DNA from: CAWACC01 sp964390695 | GTDB lineage: Bacteria; Chlamydiota; Chlamydiia; Chlamydiales; Parachlamydiaceae | Direction: 5' to 3' | NCBI GenBank assembly: GCA_964390695.1 | Contig: CAYMKI010000158.1 | Span: 1 to 6,919, forward strand | DNA length: 6,919 bases | Part shown: in pieces, positions 1 through 5,911 of the stretch | Layout: each line of letters starts with the position of its first letter | How positions within the stretch are numbered: the first letter of the stretch is position 1 | Program-made: the position numbers and the translations under genes | The notes under the pieces: generated by a model | What the model saw: only the letters and a program-made list of their open reading frames with translations | Databases searched by the model: none | What the model was told of the DNA's origin: nothing

Positions 1-54
1 GGATAAAGTATTCCATCCCTCAAGATTTATTTACACAAAATTCTGGACACTCCC
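1..54 (-). mobile_element. Terminal end of an IS256-like (Mutator-type) insertion sequence
   Basis: Read on the minus strand from position 54, the sequence is GGGAGTGTCC followed by AGAATTTTGTGTAAA. This is the layout I recall for terminal inverted repeats of IS256-family elements: a G-rich tip with TGTCC, then an AATTTTGTGTAAA-like inner part. The tip points right, so the body of the element would lie left of this window and only its last 54 bases or so are present. No transposase coding can be seen here. The call rests on motif recognition of one end. An 8-9 bp target duplication beginning TAAAAAGC at 55 would be expected if insertion was recent. Confidence 0.4.
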
Positions 55-55
55 T

Positions 56-105
56 AAAAAGCCGACCCTGCTTTGAATGTATGATCAACAAGGTCGGAAC
101 GACCT
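56..105 (-). terminator. Three-segment terminator, attenuator-like
   Basis: On the minus strand, CCGACC (97-92) can pair with GGTCGG (67-62), followed by one C and five T (60-56), giving a Rho-independent terminator shape with a large 24-nt loop. The 5' arm also pairs with an upstream segment: AGGTCG (105-100) with CGACCT (96-91), loop 3 nt. The two hairpins exclude each other, as in an attenuator. It lies about 320 nt downstream of the secreted-protein gene and may end that transcript. On the plus strand the small hairpin 91-105 is followed after 7 nt by six T (113-118), so weak termination in both directions is possible. The large loop lowers confidence. Confidence 0.35.
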
Positions 106-343
106 GGCTACCTTTTTTGCCATAACCTTTTGAGAAGTTACATTTTTTTTACTTTCGCTACTCTAGAAGGTTCTATAAATATTGCACAGTCGAAGTAAAA
201 AGATTCAGATTACATTTTAATCTAATAGCAGGTATATATATCTGAGAGTTCATGCATGACGATCTAGATTTAATAAATAGATAAACAAAGAGGGTCGAGC
301 AGGGAAAAGGGTAAGGGCACAAATCCATACATTATTTGTATGC
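106..343. other. AT-rich non-coding spacer
   Basis: I see no credible gene here on either strand. The stretch holds only small palindromes: a hairpin AGATTA/TAATCT with a 5-nt loop at 207-223, the palindromes CATGCATG (251-258) and ATCTAGAT (262-269), and a hairpin CATACA/TGTATG with a 5-nt loop at 326-342. The last lies downstream of the secreted-protein gene on the minus strand but has no T-run, so I do not call it a terminator. Confidence 0.5.
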
Positions 344-424
344 TCACACTTGTCTCACTGCCCTCACTGTCCTCAGTGGTTCAAATCTATTCACACTATT
401 CTCGCTGATCTCAGTTGTTCAAAC
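344..424 (+). repeat. Two cassettes of a 9-nt tandem repeat
   Basis: Two similar cassettes lie side by side. The first (344-386) is TCACACT, two bases, three 9-nt units (TCTCACTGC, CCTCACTGT, CCTCAGTGG at 353-379), then TTCAAAT. The second (391-424) is TCACACT, two bases, two units (TCTCGCTGA, TCTCAGTTG at 400-417), then TTCAAAC. Their lengths differ by exactly one unit. A related array, ending GTTGAA, lies at 6865-6895. The cassettes start just after the stop codon of the secreted-protein gene and are non-coding. Confidence 0.7.
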
Positions 425-428
425 CCAA

Positions 429-1094
429 TTATTCGGGATTAGGTTTAACCTCTTTGGATGCAGCAGGAGGCACGGATGAAGCAGGAGGCACGGATGAAGC
501 AGGAGGCACGGATGAAGCAGGAGGCACGGGCTCGGCAGACAGTACCTTTACGCCTATGACCCTCCACTCCCCTTTTTCCATGACCATGTCAAATTCCATA
601 CGCACCGAGTCGCCATTATTAGCTATCAACGTGCCTTCGATGGAATACACACCTTTCGGTTTGCGAGCGATATTTCCGAAAAAGGCGTTTTTGCTGTTGA
701 GGAATTCCGGGTTTCCTTTGACAAAGCTGTCGAATTCCTCAAAGGTGGAGGTTTTCTTAAACTGTTCGGAGGTATATTCCTGATAGGCTTTCTGAATCTG
801 ATTGGCCTGGATAGTGGTAATCAGGTTTTCGATAACTGTAAGCAGTTTTTTATGATAATGACTCGCATCCTGCTGTGAGGTAGGCTGCTGATGCAGCTGT
901 TGAACGGATTGACTGGCAGGAGGAACACTTGTTTGTACAGGCTGCGATTTTGCTGCAGCGCCTGCAGGAGCGGTTTTACTAGAAGCTGAAGGTTTTGCTG
1001 AAGGATTCGTTATGGCTGCAGCCTCCAGCTGAGACACGCCTAGTATGGCGCTCCATAAGATCGCTTGCTGCCATGTTGAAAAACTTTTAGACAT
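429..1094 (-). CDS. Secreted single-domain DUF4864/NTF2-like protein with VPPASS tail
   Basis: This 221-residue protein has no function I can name. Residues 1-27 look like a signal peptide: a short polar start, the hydrophobic stretch AILWSAILGV, and an AAA end, so export is likely. Residues 28-80 are a low-complexity linker rich in Ala, Ser, Pro and Gln. Residues 83-186 form one globular domain with the pattern I..L......AYQ.YTS..F....TFEEF..FV..NP, then beta strands ending in EWRVIGVKVL. This resembles DUF4864-type NTF2-like domains and is clearly related to the three domains of the upstream gene. Residues 190-213 are four VPPASS-type hexapeptides encoded by an 18-bp DNA repeat; a related SVPPAS also occurs in the linker at 56-61. 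The ATG start is backed by a strong ribosome site. The upstream gene ends 34 nt away on the same strand, so the two are probably one operon. Confidence 0.85.
   Translation of the reverse strand: MSKSFSTWQQAILWSAILGVSQLEAAAITNPSAKPSASSKTAPAGAAAKSQPVQTSVPPASQSVQQLHQQPTSQQDASHYHKKLLTVIENLITTIQANQIQKAYQEYTSEQFKKTSTFEEFDSFVKGNPEFLNSKNAFFGNIARKPKGVYSIEGTLIANNGDSVRMEFDMVMEKGEWRVIGVKVLSAEPVPPASSVPPASSVPPASSVPPAASKEVKPNPE
463..529. repeat. In-frame 18-bp tandem repeat, 3.7 copies
   Basis: The unit GCAGGAGGCACGGATGAA is repeated perfectly at 463-480, 481-498 and 499-516, with a 13-nt partial copy at 517-529. It lies inside the 3' end of the secreted-protein gene and encodes its VPPASS hexapeptides. 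Because 18 is a multiple of three, copy-number change would alter tail length without breaking the frame. The perfect identity suggests recent expansion. Confidence 0.95.
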
Positions 1095-1101
1095 ACAACA
1101 A

Positions 1102-1108
1102 CTCCTTT
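1102..1108 (-). promoter_or_regulatory. Strong Shine-Dalgarno site
   Basis: On the minus strand AAAGGAG lies 7 nt before the ATG at 1094. It fixes the start of the secreted-protein gene and suggests efficient translation independent of the upstream gene, even though the two are only 34 nt apart. Confidence 0.8.
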
Positions 1109-1128
1109 AGTCTTATTTATACTTATCT

Positions 1129-2760
1129 TTATTCAATTGTAAAGCCAAATGTTTTAAATTCTTTATTTAACGTCGACACACGCACCTGATAAGGACCTTT
1201 TGGCCACCCTTTGGGAGGAGGAGAAAAAATAAAGGAGAGCCTATTGTTTCCGCTTTCTGTCAAGGCCGCCGCGATAGGAGCCATCTCTGACCCTGAAGGC
1301 ACATGGCGCAATACAACGCTTACGACTGCACCGGGTATGCCATTCTGAATGAATAGATTGAGGTAGATATCTTCAGTTTTGACATGCAGCTTATCTGTAG
1401 GATCCAGGATAGAGCCTTCATTATTTACCTCCGTACCTACAATAATTTTATCTATTGTTACGGACCTTGACAGGTCTATCTTAGGTTCTTTCTCTAGGGG
1501 TGATTTCTCTTGTAATACCGGATAGGTATAGATATGTAAAATCTTCCACTTATCGTTCTCCAGGATCAGATCAAATTCAATCGGTAAATACGTGGAATTA
1601 TTAAGATATAGCTTACCCGCCAAGGTGGCAATATTCAAGTTGAACATTAATTTTTCAAAGCTTGAAGGCACCTCTTGCAGCAGTTCGGGATGTTTAGCCA
1701 CAAATTCTTTAAATTGTTCAAGCGTATTGGCCTGTTGAAAATAATCCGAAGTATATTTTTGATAGGCCACAGCCATATTTCCCTTGTGCAACGAAGCTAA
1801 AAAAGCGTGGATAACGGTCATCAGGTCTCTAGTTTTAAAACCTTGCACGCTGCTATCTTCTCTGGGAGGGGTTTTCTCGGCGGATTTTTCGATGTGTATA
1901 CCCGTCACCTTCCAAGCATTATTCTCTACTCTTAGACTGATCTCTACCTGCGTGAGTCCCTCTTCGTTGGTCATTTCCAAAGTGACCAAAGCCCGCTGAT
2001 TCTCGATATAGGGTTCTTTTAAATTGTAGAAATGATAATTATAGAAAATGGGATTCTCTGTAAAAAAACGCTCAAATTCCTCTTCTGAAGTGGCCTTTTG
2101 CACATCGGAGGCGATGAAGTGCAGATAAAAATCCCCATAGGCTTTTTTCTTTAGCGTCTGCATCATATCCCTCAGCGTAGACTGCATCTGCTCGGATGTG
2201 GCCGTTTGAGGCGCTGGGCCGCCCTCGGCTATAATCTGCATGTATTGAATTTTCCAGTCCCCTCCTCCGTATTCCTGGTGGAGGTAATACTCGACAGGTA
2301 CGGCCTCGTTTTCGGTGTTGAGGACCACTTCCACTTTACCCTTATTACCTTGCATGGAGTGAGCTTGGTAGGCGTAGTACTCAAATTGAGATAATATGGG
2401 ATTTCTCAGTACAAACACTTTAAAATTTTCAAAAGATGTGCTCTCTAAAAAATCGCGCGAAGAAGGTTTTTGGTAGGCTTCTAGCACATCTCCCTTCTGC
2501 AGGGCGTCTAGTTGGGATTGTATCGGAGCGATCATCTCTGCAGTGGAAGAGGACTGAGTGGGAGTATCGGCCGCTTTGATTTTTTCCGTGCTTAAACCCA
2601 CTACCTCTTTATTTACCGATTGCCGTTCCACATGGCTGTTAAAAAAATATAAGCCCGCTTGAATGAGCCCTGTAGATAAAATAAGCGTGGCCATAATGAC
2701 TGCGAAAAGCTTCTTATTTCGAGATATAACTTGCATACGAATCCAAAAGTGATGATCCAA
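1129..2760 (-). CDS. Membrane-anchored protein with three DUF4864/NTF2-like domains and an Ig-like C-terminus
   Basis: The role is unknown. A basic N-terminus (SRNKK, 13-17) precedes one hydrophobic helix at about 18-40, suggesting an inner-membrane signal anchor with the rest in the periplasm. Three homologous domains of about 100 residues follow, at about 76-178, 192-290 and 313-412. Each has a helix ending in an AYQ- or YLHF-like motif, then a (T/S)xExF..F...(N/H)P signature, then beta strands ending in W-K-(I/V). The first (IQSQLDALQKGDVLEAY) most resembles DUF4864. Residues 432-543 look like an Ig-like beta domain with PPPKGWPKGPYQVRV near the end. The longest frame starts at a TTG (2760) with no clear ribosome site; an in-frame ATG at 2736 (535 residues, MQVISRNKK) is at least as likely and keeps the helix. 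The gene is 67 nt downstream of the F-box gene, with no strong terminator between, and 34 nt upstream of its one-domain paralogue. Confidence 0.82.
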   Translation of the reverse strand: MDHHFWIRMQVISRNKKLFAVIMATLILSTGLIQAGLYFFNSHVERQSVNKEVVGLSTEKIKAADTPTQSSSTAEMIAPIQSQLDALQKGDVLEAYQKPSSRDFLESTSFENFKVFVLRNPILSQFEYYAYQAHSMQGNKGKVEVVLNTENEAVPVEYYLHQEYGGGDWKIQYMQIIAEGGPAPQTATSEQMQSTLRDMMQTLKKKAYGDFYLHFIASDVQKATSEEEFERFFTENPIFYNYHFYNLKEPYIENQRALVTLEMTNEEGLTQVEISLRVENNAWKVTGIHIEKSAEKTPPREDSSVQGFKTRDLMTVIHAFLASLHKGNMAVAYQKYTSDYFQQANTLEQFKEFVAKHPELLQEVPSSFEKLMFNLNIATLAGKLYLNNSTYLPIEFDLILENDKWKILHIYTYPVLQEKSPLEKEPKIDLSRSVTIDKIIVGTEVNNEGSILDPTDKLHVKTEDIYLNLFIQNGIPGAVVSVVLRHVPSGSEMAPIAAALTESGNNRLSFIFSPPPKGWPKGPYQVRVSTLNKEFKTFGFTIE

Positions 2761-2827
2761 TTTGAATATGTATATAACCTATAGAGAGTATTCGAAACGA
2801 GAAAATTTTCAGATTGTCAGGGAATAT

Positions 2828-3796
2828 TCAGATTCCAAAAGATTTTCGAGCACAGGCAATGCCCATTCCCTGGTTGGCAATATCATAGTATGGCCAGATA
2901 TTTAAGCCTTCGGGAGCAAAATGAAACCAGTACGTTTTTGCATCTAATCCACCAGTTACGCGAACTGAAACATCGTTTTTTTCTGGATTAACCCAACCAT
3001 AATGCCGTTTTGTATTTTCCGACTTTTGATAGGCCATGAGCACACTCACTGCTGTATCGATGGGTTCAGAAATTTGGATGATCTGACGGGGATTCTCTTG
3101 AGTCTTCTTAGTGAAATTACTCCAAGCTAAATTTTTAACGCGGTTTTCACAAACTCCTATTTCCTTAGCACTCTGATCACTATATCCATAGGCTTTTAGA
3201 TCTTCTTCTTTTGCTGCCTTCACATGCCCAATACGGTTCACATTTATGGCTATGACTTCGGTCTTTAAATATACCCAGTGCGATTTCCGGGGTTCTGTGT
3301 CTCGTTCGTCAATAGTCGAATCGAGTTCACCAAAACATGTTTCGAGATCTGTGATGGGTTTTTTGAACAGTTGTCCAACAGTCTTGAGTTTATTTAATCG
3401 AACAACCTCTTCATTTCCATTGTTATTGATCACGGTGACTTCTTCAGGAATAAAGGTGAGTAATCCGCCGCCCTCTTCAATGATTCTATAAACCTCTCTG
3501 GGAATAGGTATTTCTTTGCATATCTTGATTACCTTGATGCGTTCTTTCCATTCCTTCACCCCTGAAATATCTGGGTAGATCCCGCGTAATATTTTTAGAA
3601 ATTGATCTTCATCCGCTAAAGCAACCCAATTTTTACAGACCAAAGCCATAGAATCGAGATTTGTCCTGGCATGCGTAAAGATAAGGCGTCCCAATTCTAT
3701 GGGAAGAAAACAGCTCGCTCCAAAATTTATCTCGACAGCTTCCTGCGATTTTTTTGGTACTATTTGTGGAATATTCACTGTGGAAATCAGAGTCAT
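2828..3796 (-). CDS. F-box-like protein, probable host-directed effector
   Basis: This 322-residue protein has an F-box-like segment at residues 30-70: FLPIELGRLIF, then MALVCKNWVALADED. The LP.E(L/I)...I and LVCK.W landmarks are those of eukaryotic F-box domains, which bind Skp1 in SCF ubiquitin ligases. The rest has no leucine-rich or WD repeats. Instead, the segments KSHWVYLKTEVI (171-182), PIDTAVSVLMAY (245-256), VRVTGGLDAKTYWFHFAPEGL (about 278-298) and the end GIACARKSF resemble, from memory, the C-terminal region of a large F-box family in Protochlamydia and Parachlamydia. Known family idea: bacterial F-box proteins are often delivered into the host cell to redirect ubiquitination. Delivery and Skp1 binding here are inference. 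No signal peptide or membrane segment is visible, as expected for a type III substrate. The ATG at 3796 lacks a good ribosome site, and no better start lies nearby. Confidence 0.82.
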   Translation of the reverse strand: MTLISTVNIPQIVPKKSQEAVEINFGASCFLPIELGRLIFTHARTNLDSMALVCKNWVALADEDQFLKILRGIYPDISGVKEWKERIKVIKICKEIPIPREVYRIIEEGGGLLTFIPEEVTVINNNGNEEVVRLNKLKTVGQLFKKPITDLETCFGELDSTIDERDTEPRKSHWVYLKTEVIAINVNRIGHVKAAKEEDLKAYGYSDQSAKEIGVCENRVKNLAWSNFTKKTQENPRQIIQISEPIDTAVSVLMAYQKSENTKRHYGWVNPEKNDVSVRVTGGLDAKTYWFHFAPEGLNIWPYYDIANQGMGIACARKSFGI

Positions 3797-3850
3797 AGCG
3801 ACATAGCCTATTAGTACCTATATTTAGCATTAATTTTTCCTAAATGAAAT

Positions 3851-3880
3851 ACCATATCTTAATAATTTGTTTATTAGCAA
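3851..3880 (-). promoter_or_regulatory. Candidate sigma70-type promoter for the F-box gene
   Basis: On the minus strand TTGCTA (3880-3875, 4 of 6 to the -35 consensus) is separated by 18 nt from TATGGT (3856-3851, 4 of 6 to the -10). Transcription would start near 3844 and give a leader of about 48 nt. In such AT-rich sequence chance matches are common, so this is tentative. Confidence 0.3.
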
Positions 3881-3964
3881 TATTAAAATATTCTCTTCGT
3901 ATACTCCTACCAAGGAGATGCGAATCGAGATAAATTGTTTTTTTACATTTAACTGTTTTTTAAA

Positions 3965-3993
3965 TTGTAAAAAATTCTCTAATATAGTATGAT
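3965..3993 (+). promoter_or_regulatory. Candidate sigma70-type promoter for the helicase operon
   Basis: TTGTAA (3965-3970, 4 of 6 to the -35 consensus) and TATGAT (3988-3993, 5 of 6 to the -10) are separated by the ideal 17 nt. Transcription would start near 4000, giving the helicase gene a leader of about 100 nt containing the hairpin at 4026-4062. Confidence 0.5.
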
Positions 3994-4025
3994 GGATTAA
4001 TAAATGTAGAGCACGCACATTAATA

Positions 4026-4062
4026 TTTTTAATTTATTTTTTCAAAAAAAACAAATTAAAAA
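4026..4062 (+). promoter_or_regulatory. AU-only hairpin in the helicase leader
   Basis: TTTTTAATTT (4026-4035) pairs perfectly with AAATTAAAAA (4053-4062). After one A/C mismatch, the run of T at 4037-4041 can pair with A at 4047-4051, making about 15 pairs, all A-U. It is followed by a perfect palindrome, AAAAGCTTTT (4078-4087), directly before the ribosome site. An all A-U stem would be stable only in the cold, so a temperature-responsive leader is conceivable. That role is inference, and AT-rich spacers can form such stems by chance. Confidence 0.35.
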
Positions 4063-4087
4063 ACTCTAGGTTTAATCAAAAGCTTTT

Positions 4088-4093
4088 AAAGGA
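4088..4093 (+). promoter_or_regulatory. Shine-Dalgarno site fixing the TTG start of the helicase
   Basis: AAAGGA lies 9 nt before the TTG at 4103. No ATG or GTG in this frame is better placed, and the conserved N-terminal aromatic residue and Q motif of DEAD-box proteins begin within the first residues encoded. The TTG start is therefore well supported. Confidence 0.7.
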
Positions 4094-4102
4094 CACAATA
4101 TT

Positions 4103-5890
4103 TTGACTAGTTTTATCAATTTCGGATTAGATGCAAAAATTTTGCAAGCACTCAATGAAATCGGATTTCAACATCCCACACCCATTCAAGAACTCACCAT
4201 TCCCAAGGTCCTTGAAGGAGTCGATATCATAGCTTGTGCACAGACCGGTACAGGAAAAACAGCGGCATTCATGTTGCCCACCCTCCACCTTTTATCCCAA
4301 CCTGAATACCGCACCGCTAAAAAAGGACCTCTTGTTTTAGTCCTCGTACCTACCAGAGAGTTAGCCATGCAGGTGGCTGAAGAAACTAAAAAATTCAGCA
4401 AATATCTGCCTAGGACGAAAACCGTGTGTATTTATGGAGGAGTTCCCTACCCAACACAAAGAAAAGCACTAGCCTGCAAATACGAAATCCTCGTAGCTAC
4501 TCCAGGCCGCCTGATGGACCACATGAGCCAGGGACGCATCGACCTTTCCCAAGTAAAATTATGGGTCTTGGATGAAGCCGATCGGATGCTGGACATGGGA
4601 TTCGTGGATGATGTTGAGCAAATAGCCACCACCTTATCTCCCGAACGCCAAACCTTGCTGTTTTCCGCCACTATCGATAAAAAGATCCTTCCCATATCCC
4701 ACAAGCTGCAAAAAAATGCGTATGAAGTCAAGGCTGAGGGATCTTCTTTACCCAAGGCAAACATCGAGCAGCAGTTGTTTTATGTGAATGACATCAAACA
4801 CAAGATGCAGCTTTTAGACCACCTGATAGCTAATACAGACATAAATCAATGCATCGTGTTCACTTCCACAAAACGCCAAGCGACCGAATTGTCTTCTTAC
4901 CTATGCGAAAATGGACATCTTTCCGATGAATTACATGGAGACATGAACCAACGTCAAAGGACGAGAACTATCAATAAAATGCGCACCAAGCAGGTCAAGT
5001 TTTTAGTTGCCACGGATGTCGCCGCTAGAGGCATCGACATCGCCACGGTTAGCCATGTGATCAATTTCGACCTCCCTTTCCAAGCCGAGGATTTTGTCCA
5101 CCGTATTGGAAGGACCGGCCGCGCTGGCGCTTCCGGCACAGCCATCACCTTCACGACATATAAAGAAGAACCCTTCATGCTCAAAATCCAAAAAGCGCTG
5201 GGCAAAACCATTGATGTGAACTCCATCCCAGGACTAGAACCCTATCCTAAATCCGCACCAAAAGGCAAGAAGCCCTACAAATCCTCGACGTTCGAAAGAC
5301 CTCGAAGGGCGGCATCTGAAAAGAAACCTTTTAAAACTTTCGCCTCGAATTATCCCAAGCACGGCAAATCCGAGCCGCAAGATAGCTTTAGCCAAACTAA
5401 ATCTGAATTCAGAGAAGAGTCTTTTAAACCTCGCTGGAAAGATAACGATACCGATCAACGTCCTCGTTTCTCCAAAAGCAGAGCGCCGCAATTCAGAGAC
5501 TTTTCAGACGACGACCACAAACCTGGTTTCAAACCAAGAGGCAATAGACCCAGCTTCCATTCGGATGGGGACAGCAAACCTGGCTTTAAACCTAGGGGCA
5601 ATAGACCTGGCTTCCACTCAGACGGGGACAGCAAACCTAGTTTCAAACCAAGAGGTAATAGACCTAGCTTCCATTCGGATGAGGACAGCAAGCCTGGTTT
5701 CAAACCAAGAGGCAACAGACCTGGCTTTAACTCTAATGGCGACAAACCCAGTTTTAACCGTTCCGGCGGCAATAAACCTGGTTTTAGAAACGCCGACAGC
5801 AGACCCAGCTTTAAAAATAATGGCAACAGGTCGAATTTTAATCCTAAAAAGGCCGGCATCTCGCCTAAGCCTATTAAGAAGCCGGCTTAA
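4103..5890 (+). CDS. DEAD-box ATP-dependent RNA helicase with a repetitive C-terminal tail
   Basis: This is a 595-residue cytoplasmic RNA helicase that would unwind or remodel RNA using ATP, as in ribosome assembly or mRNA decay. All DEAD-box motifs are intact: Q motif GFQHPTPIQ (21-29), motif I AQTGTGKT (46-53), Ia PTRELA (83-88), Ib TPGR (133-136), II DEAD (157-160), III SAT (188-190), IV VFTSTK (252-257), V ATDVAARGID (303-312), VI HRIGRTGR (333-340). The core ends near residue 380 and looks closest to the RhlE-type bacterial group, but I give no symbol because RhlE, DeaD and SrmB cannot be separated reliably by eye. Residues about 381-595 are a basic, Pro/Gly/Asn/Ser-rich, probably disordered tail with four 19-residue repeats and degenerate copies ending in a lysine-rich terminus. 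Such tails usually bind RNA. It has a TTG start with a good ribosome site. The next gene starts 21 nt downstream, so they are probably co-transcribed. Confidence 0.95.
   Translation: MTSFINFGLDAKILQALNEIGFQHPTPIQELTIPKVLEGVDIIACAQTGTGKTAAFMLPTLHLLSQPEYRTAKKGPLVLVLVPTRELAMQVAEETKKFSKYLPRTKTVCIYGGVPYPTQRKALACKYEILVATPGRLMDHMSQGRIDLSQVKLWVLDEADRMLDMGFVDDVEQIATTLSPERQTLLFSATIDKKILPISHKLQKNAYEVKAEGSSLPKANIEQQLFYVNDIKHKMQLLDHLIANTDINQCIVFTSTKRQATELSSYLCENGHLSDELHGDMNQRQRTRTINKMRTKQVKFLVATDVAARGIDIATVSHVINFDLPFQAEDFVHRIGRTGRAGASGTAITFTTYKEEPFMLKIQKALGKTIDVNSIPGLEPYPKSAPKGKKPYKSSTFERPRRAASEKKPFKTFASNYPKHGKSEPQDSFSQTKSEFREESFKPRWKDNDTDQRPRFSKSRAPQFRDFSDDDHKPGFKPRGNRPSFHSDGDSKPGFKPRGNRPGFHSDGDSKPSFKPRGNRPSFHSDEDSKPGFKPRGNRPGFNSNGDKPSFNRSGGNKPGFRNADSRPSFKNNGNRSNFNPKKAGISPKPIKKPA
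5519..5743 (+). repeat. 57-bp tandem repeat encoding the helicase tail
   Basis: Four units start at 5519, 5576, 5633 and 5690; the last is 54 nt. Each encodes a version of KPGFKPRGNRPSFHSDGDS, and degenerate fragments continue to about 5850. Units 1 and 3 share spellings such as CATTCGGAT, whereas unit 2 differs mostly at synonymous sites. The Ser/Gly at the second aromatic motif alternates S, G, S, G (RPSF, RPGF, RPSF, RPGF). This suggests duplication of a two-unit, 114-bp block. Confidence 0.9.
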
Positions 5891-5900
5891 GATTAAAGCC

Positions 5901-5906
5901 AGGGGA
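5901..5906 (+). promoter_or_regulatory. Probable ribosome site of the nucleotidyltransferase gene
   Basis: AGGGGA lies 5 nt before TTG 5912, 8 nt before GTG 5915 and 14 nt before ATG 5921. The spacing favours GTG 5915 or TTG 5912 over the ATG. The choice changes only the first three residues. Confidence 0.45.
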
Positions 5907-5911
5907 TTCAT

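Larger units (their letters stand above)
3797..4102. other. Divergent AT-rich promoter region
   Basis: This 306-nt gap separates the minus-strand F-box gene from the plus-strand helicase gene, so it must carry control signals for both. Candidate promoters face each way (3851-3880 minus, 3965-3993 plus). A CTCCT/AGGAG hairpin with a 4-nt loop lies between them at 3904-3917. The part nearest the helicase is an approximately 100-nt leader with an AU-only hairpin. A 62-codon frame on the minus strand (3830-4018) has no ribosome site and unremarkable composition, so I do not call it a gene. Confidence 0.55.

Noticed and set aside
344..424. CRISPR array
   Set aside because: Units are 9 nt, contiguous and degenerate with no spacers; no cas genes are present.
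415..783. Plus-strand frame with DEAGGT repeats
   Set aside because: It lies opposite the secreted-protein gene, whose signal peptide, domain homology and ribosome site are convincing; the repeats are the same 18-bp array read backwards.
2761..2827. Promoter for the three-domain protein gene
   Set aside because: TATA-like words are present on the minus strand (TATAGG, TATATA), but no -35 element at a suitable distance; the spacer is simply AT-rich.
2821..2836. Hairpin GGAAT/ATTCC at the F-box stop codon as a terminator
   Set aside because: Only a 5-bp AT-rich stem with no T-run; not enough to separate the F-box gene from the downstream genes.
3830..4018. 62-codon minus-strand frame upstream of the F-box gene
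   Set aside because: No ribosome site, composition typical of AT-rich spacer, and it overlaps the candidate promoters of both flanking genes.
5455..5859. Long minus-strand reading frame with LPLGLKPGLL-type repeats
   Set aside because: It is the antisense image of the helicase tail repeats; the repeat itself keeps the frame open. No ribosome site or independent support.
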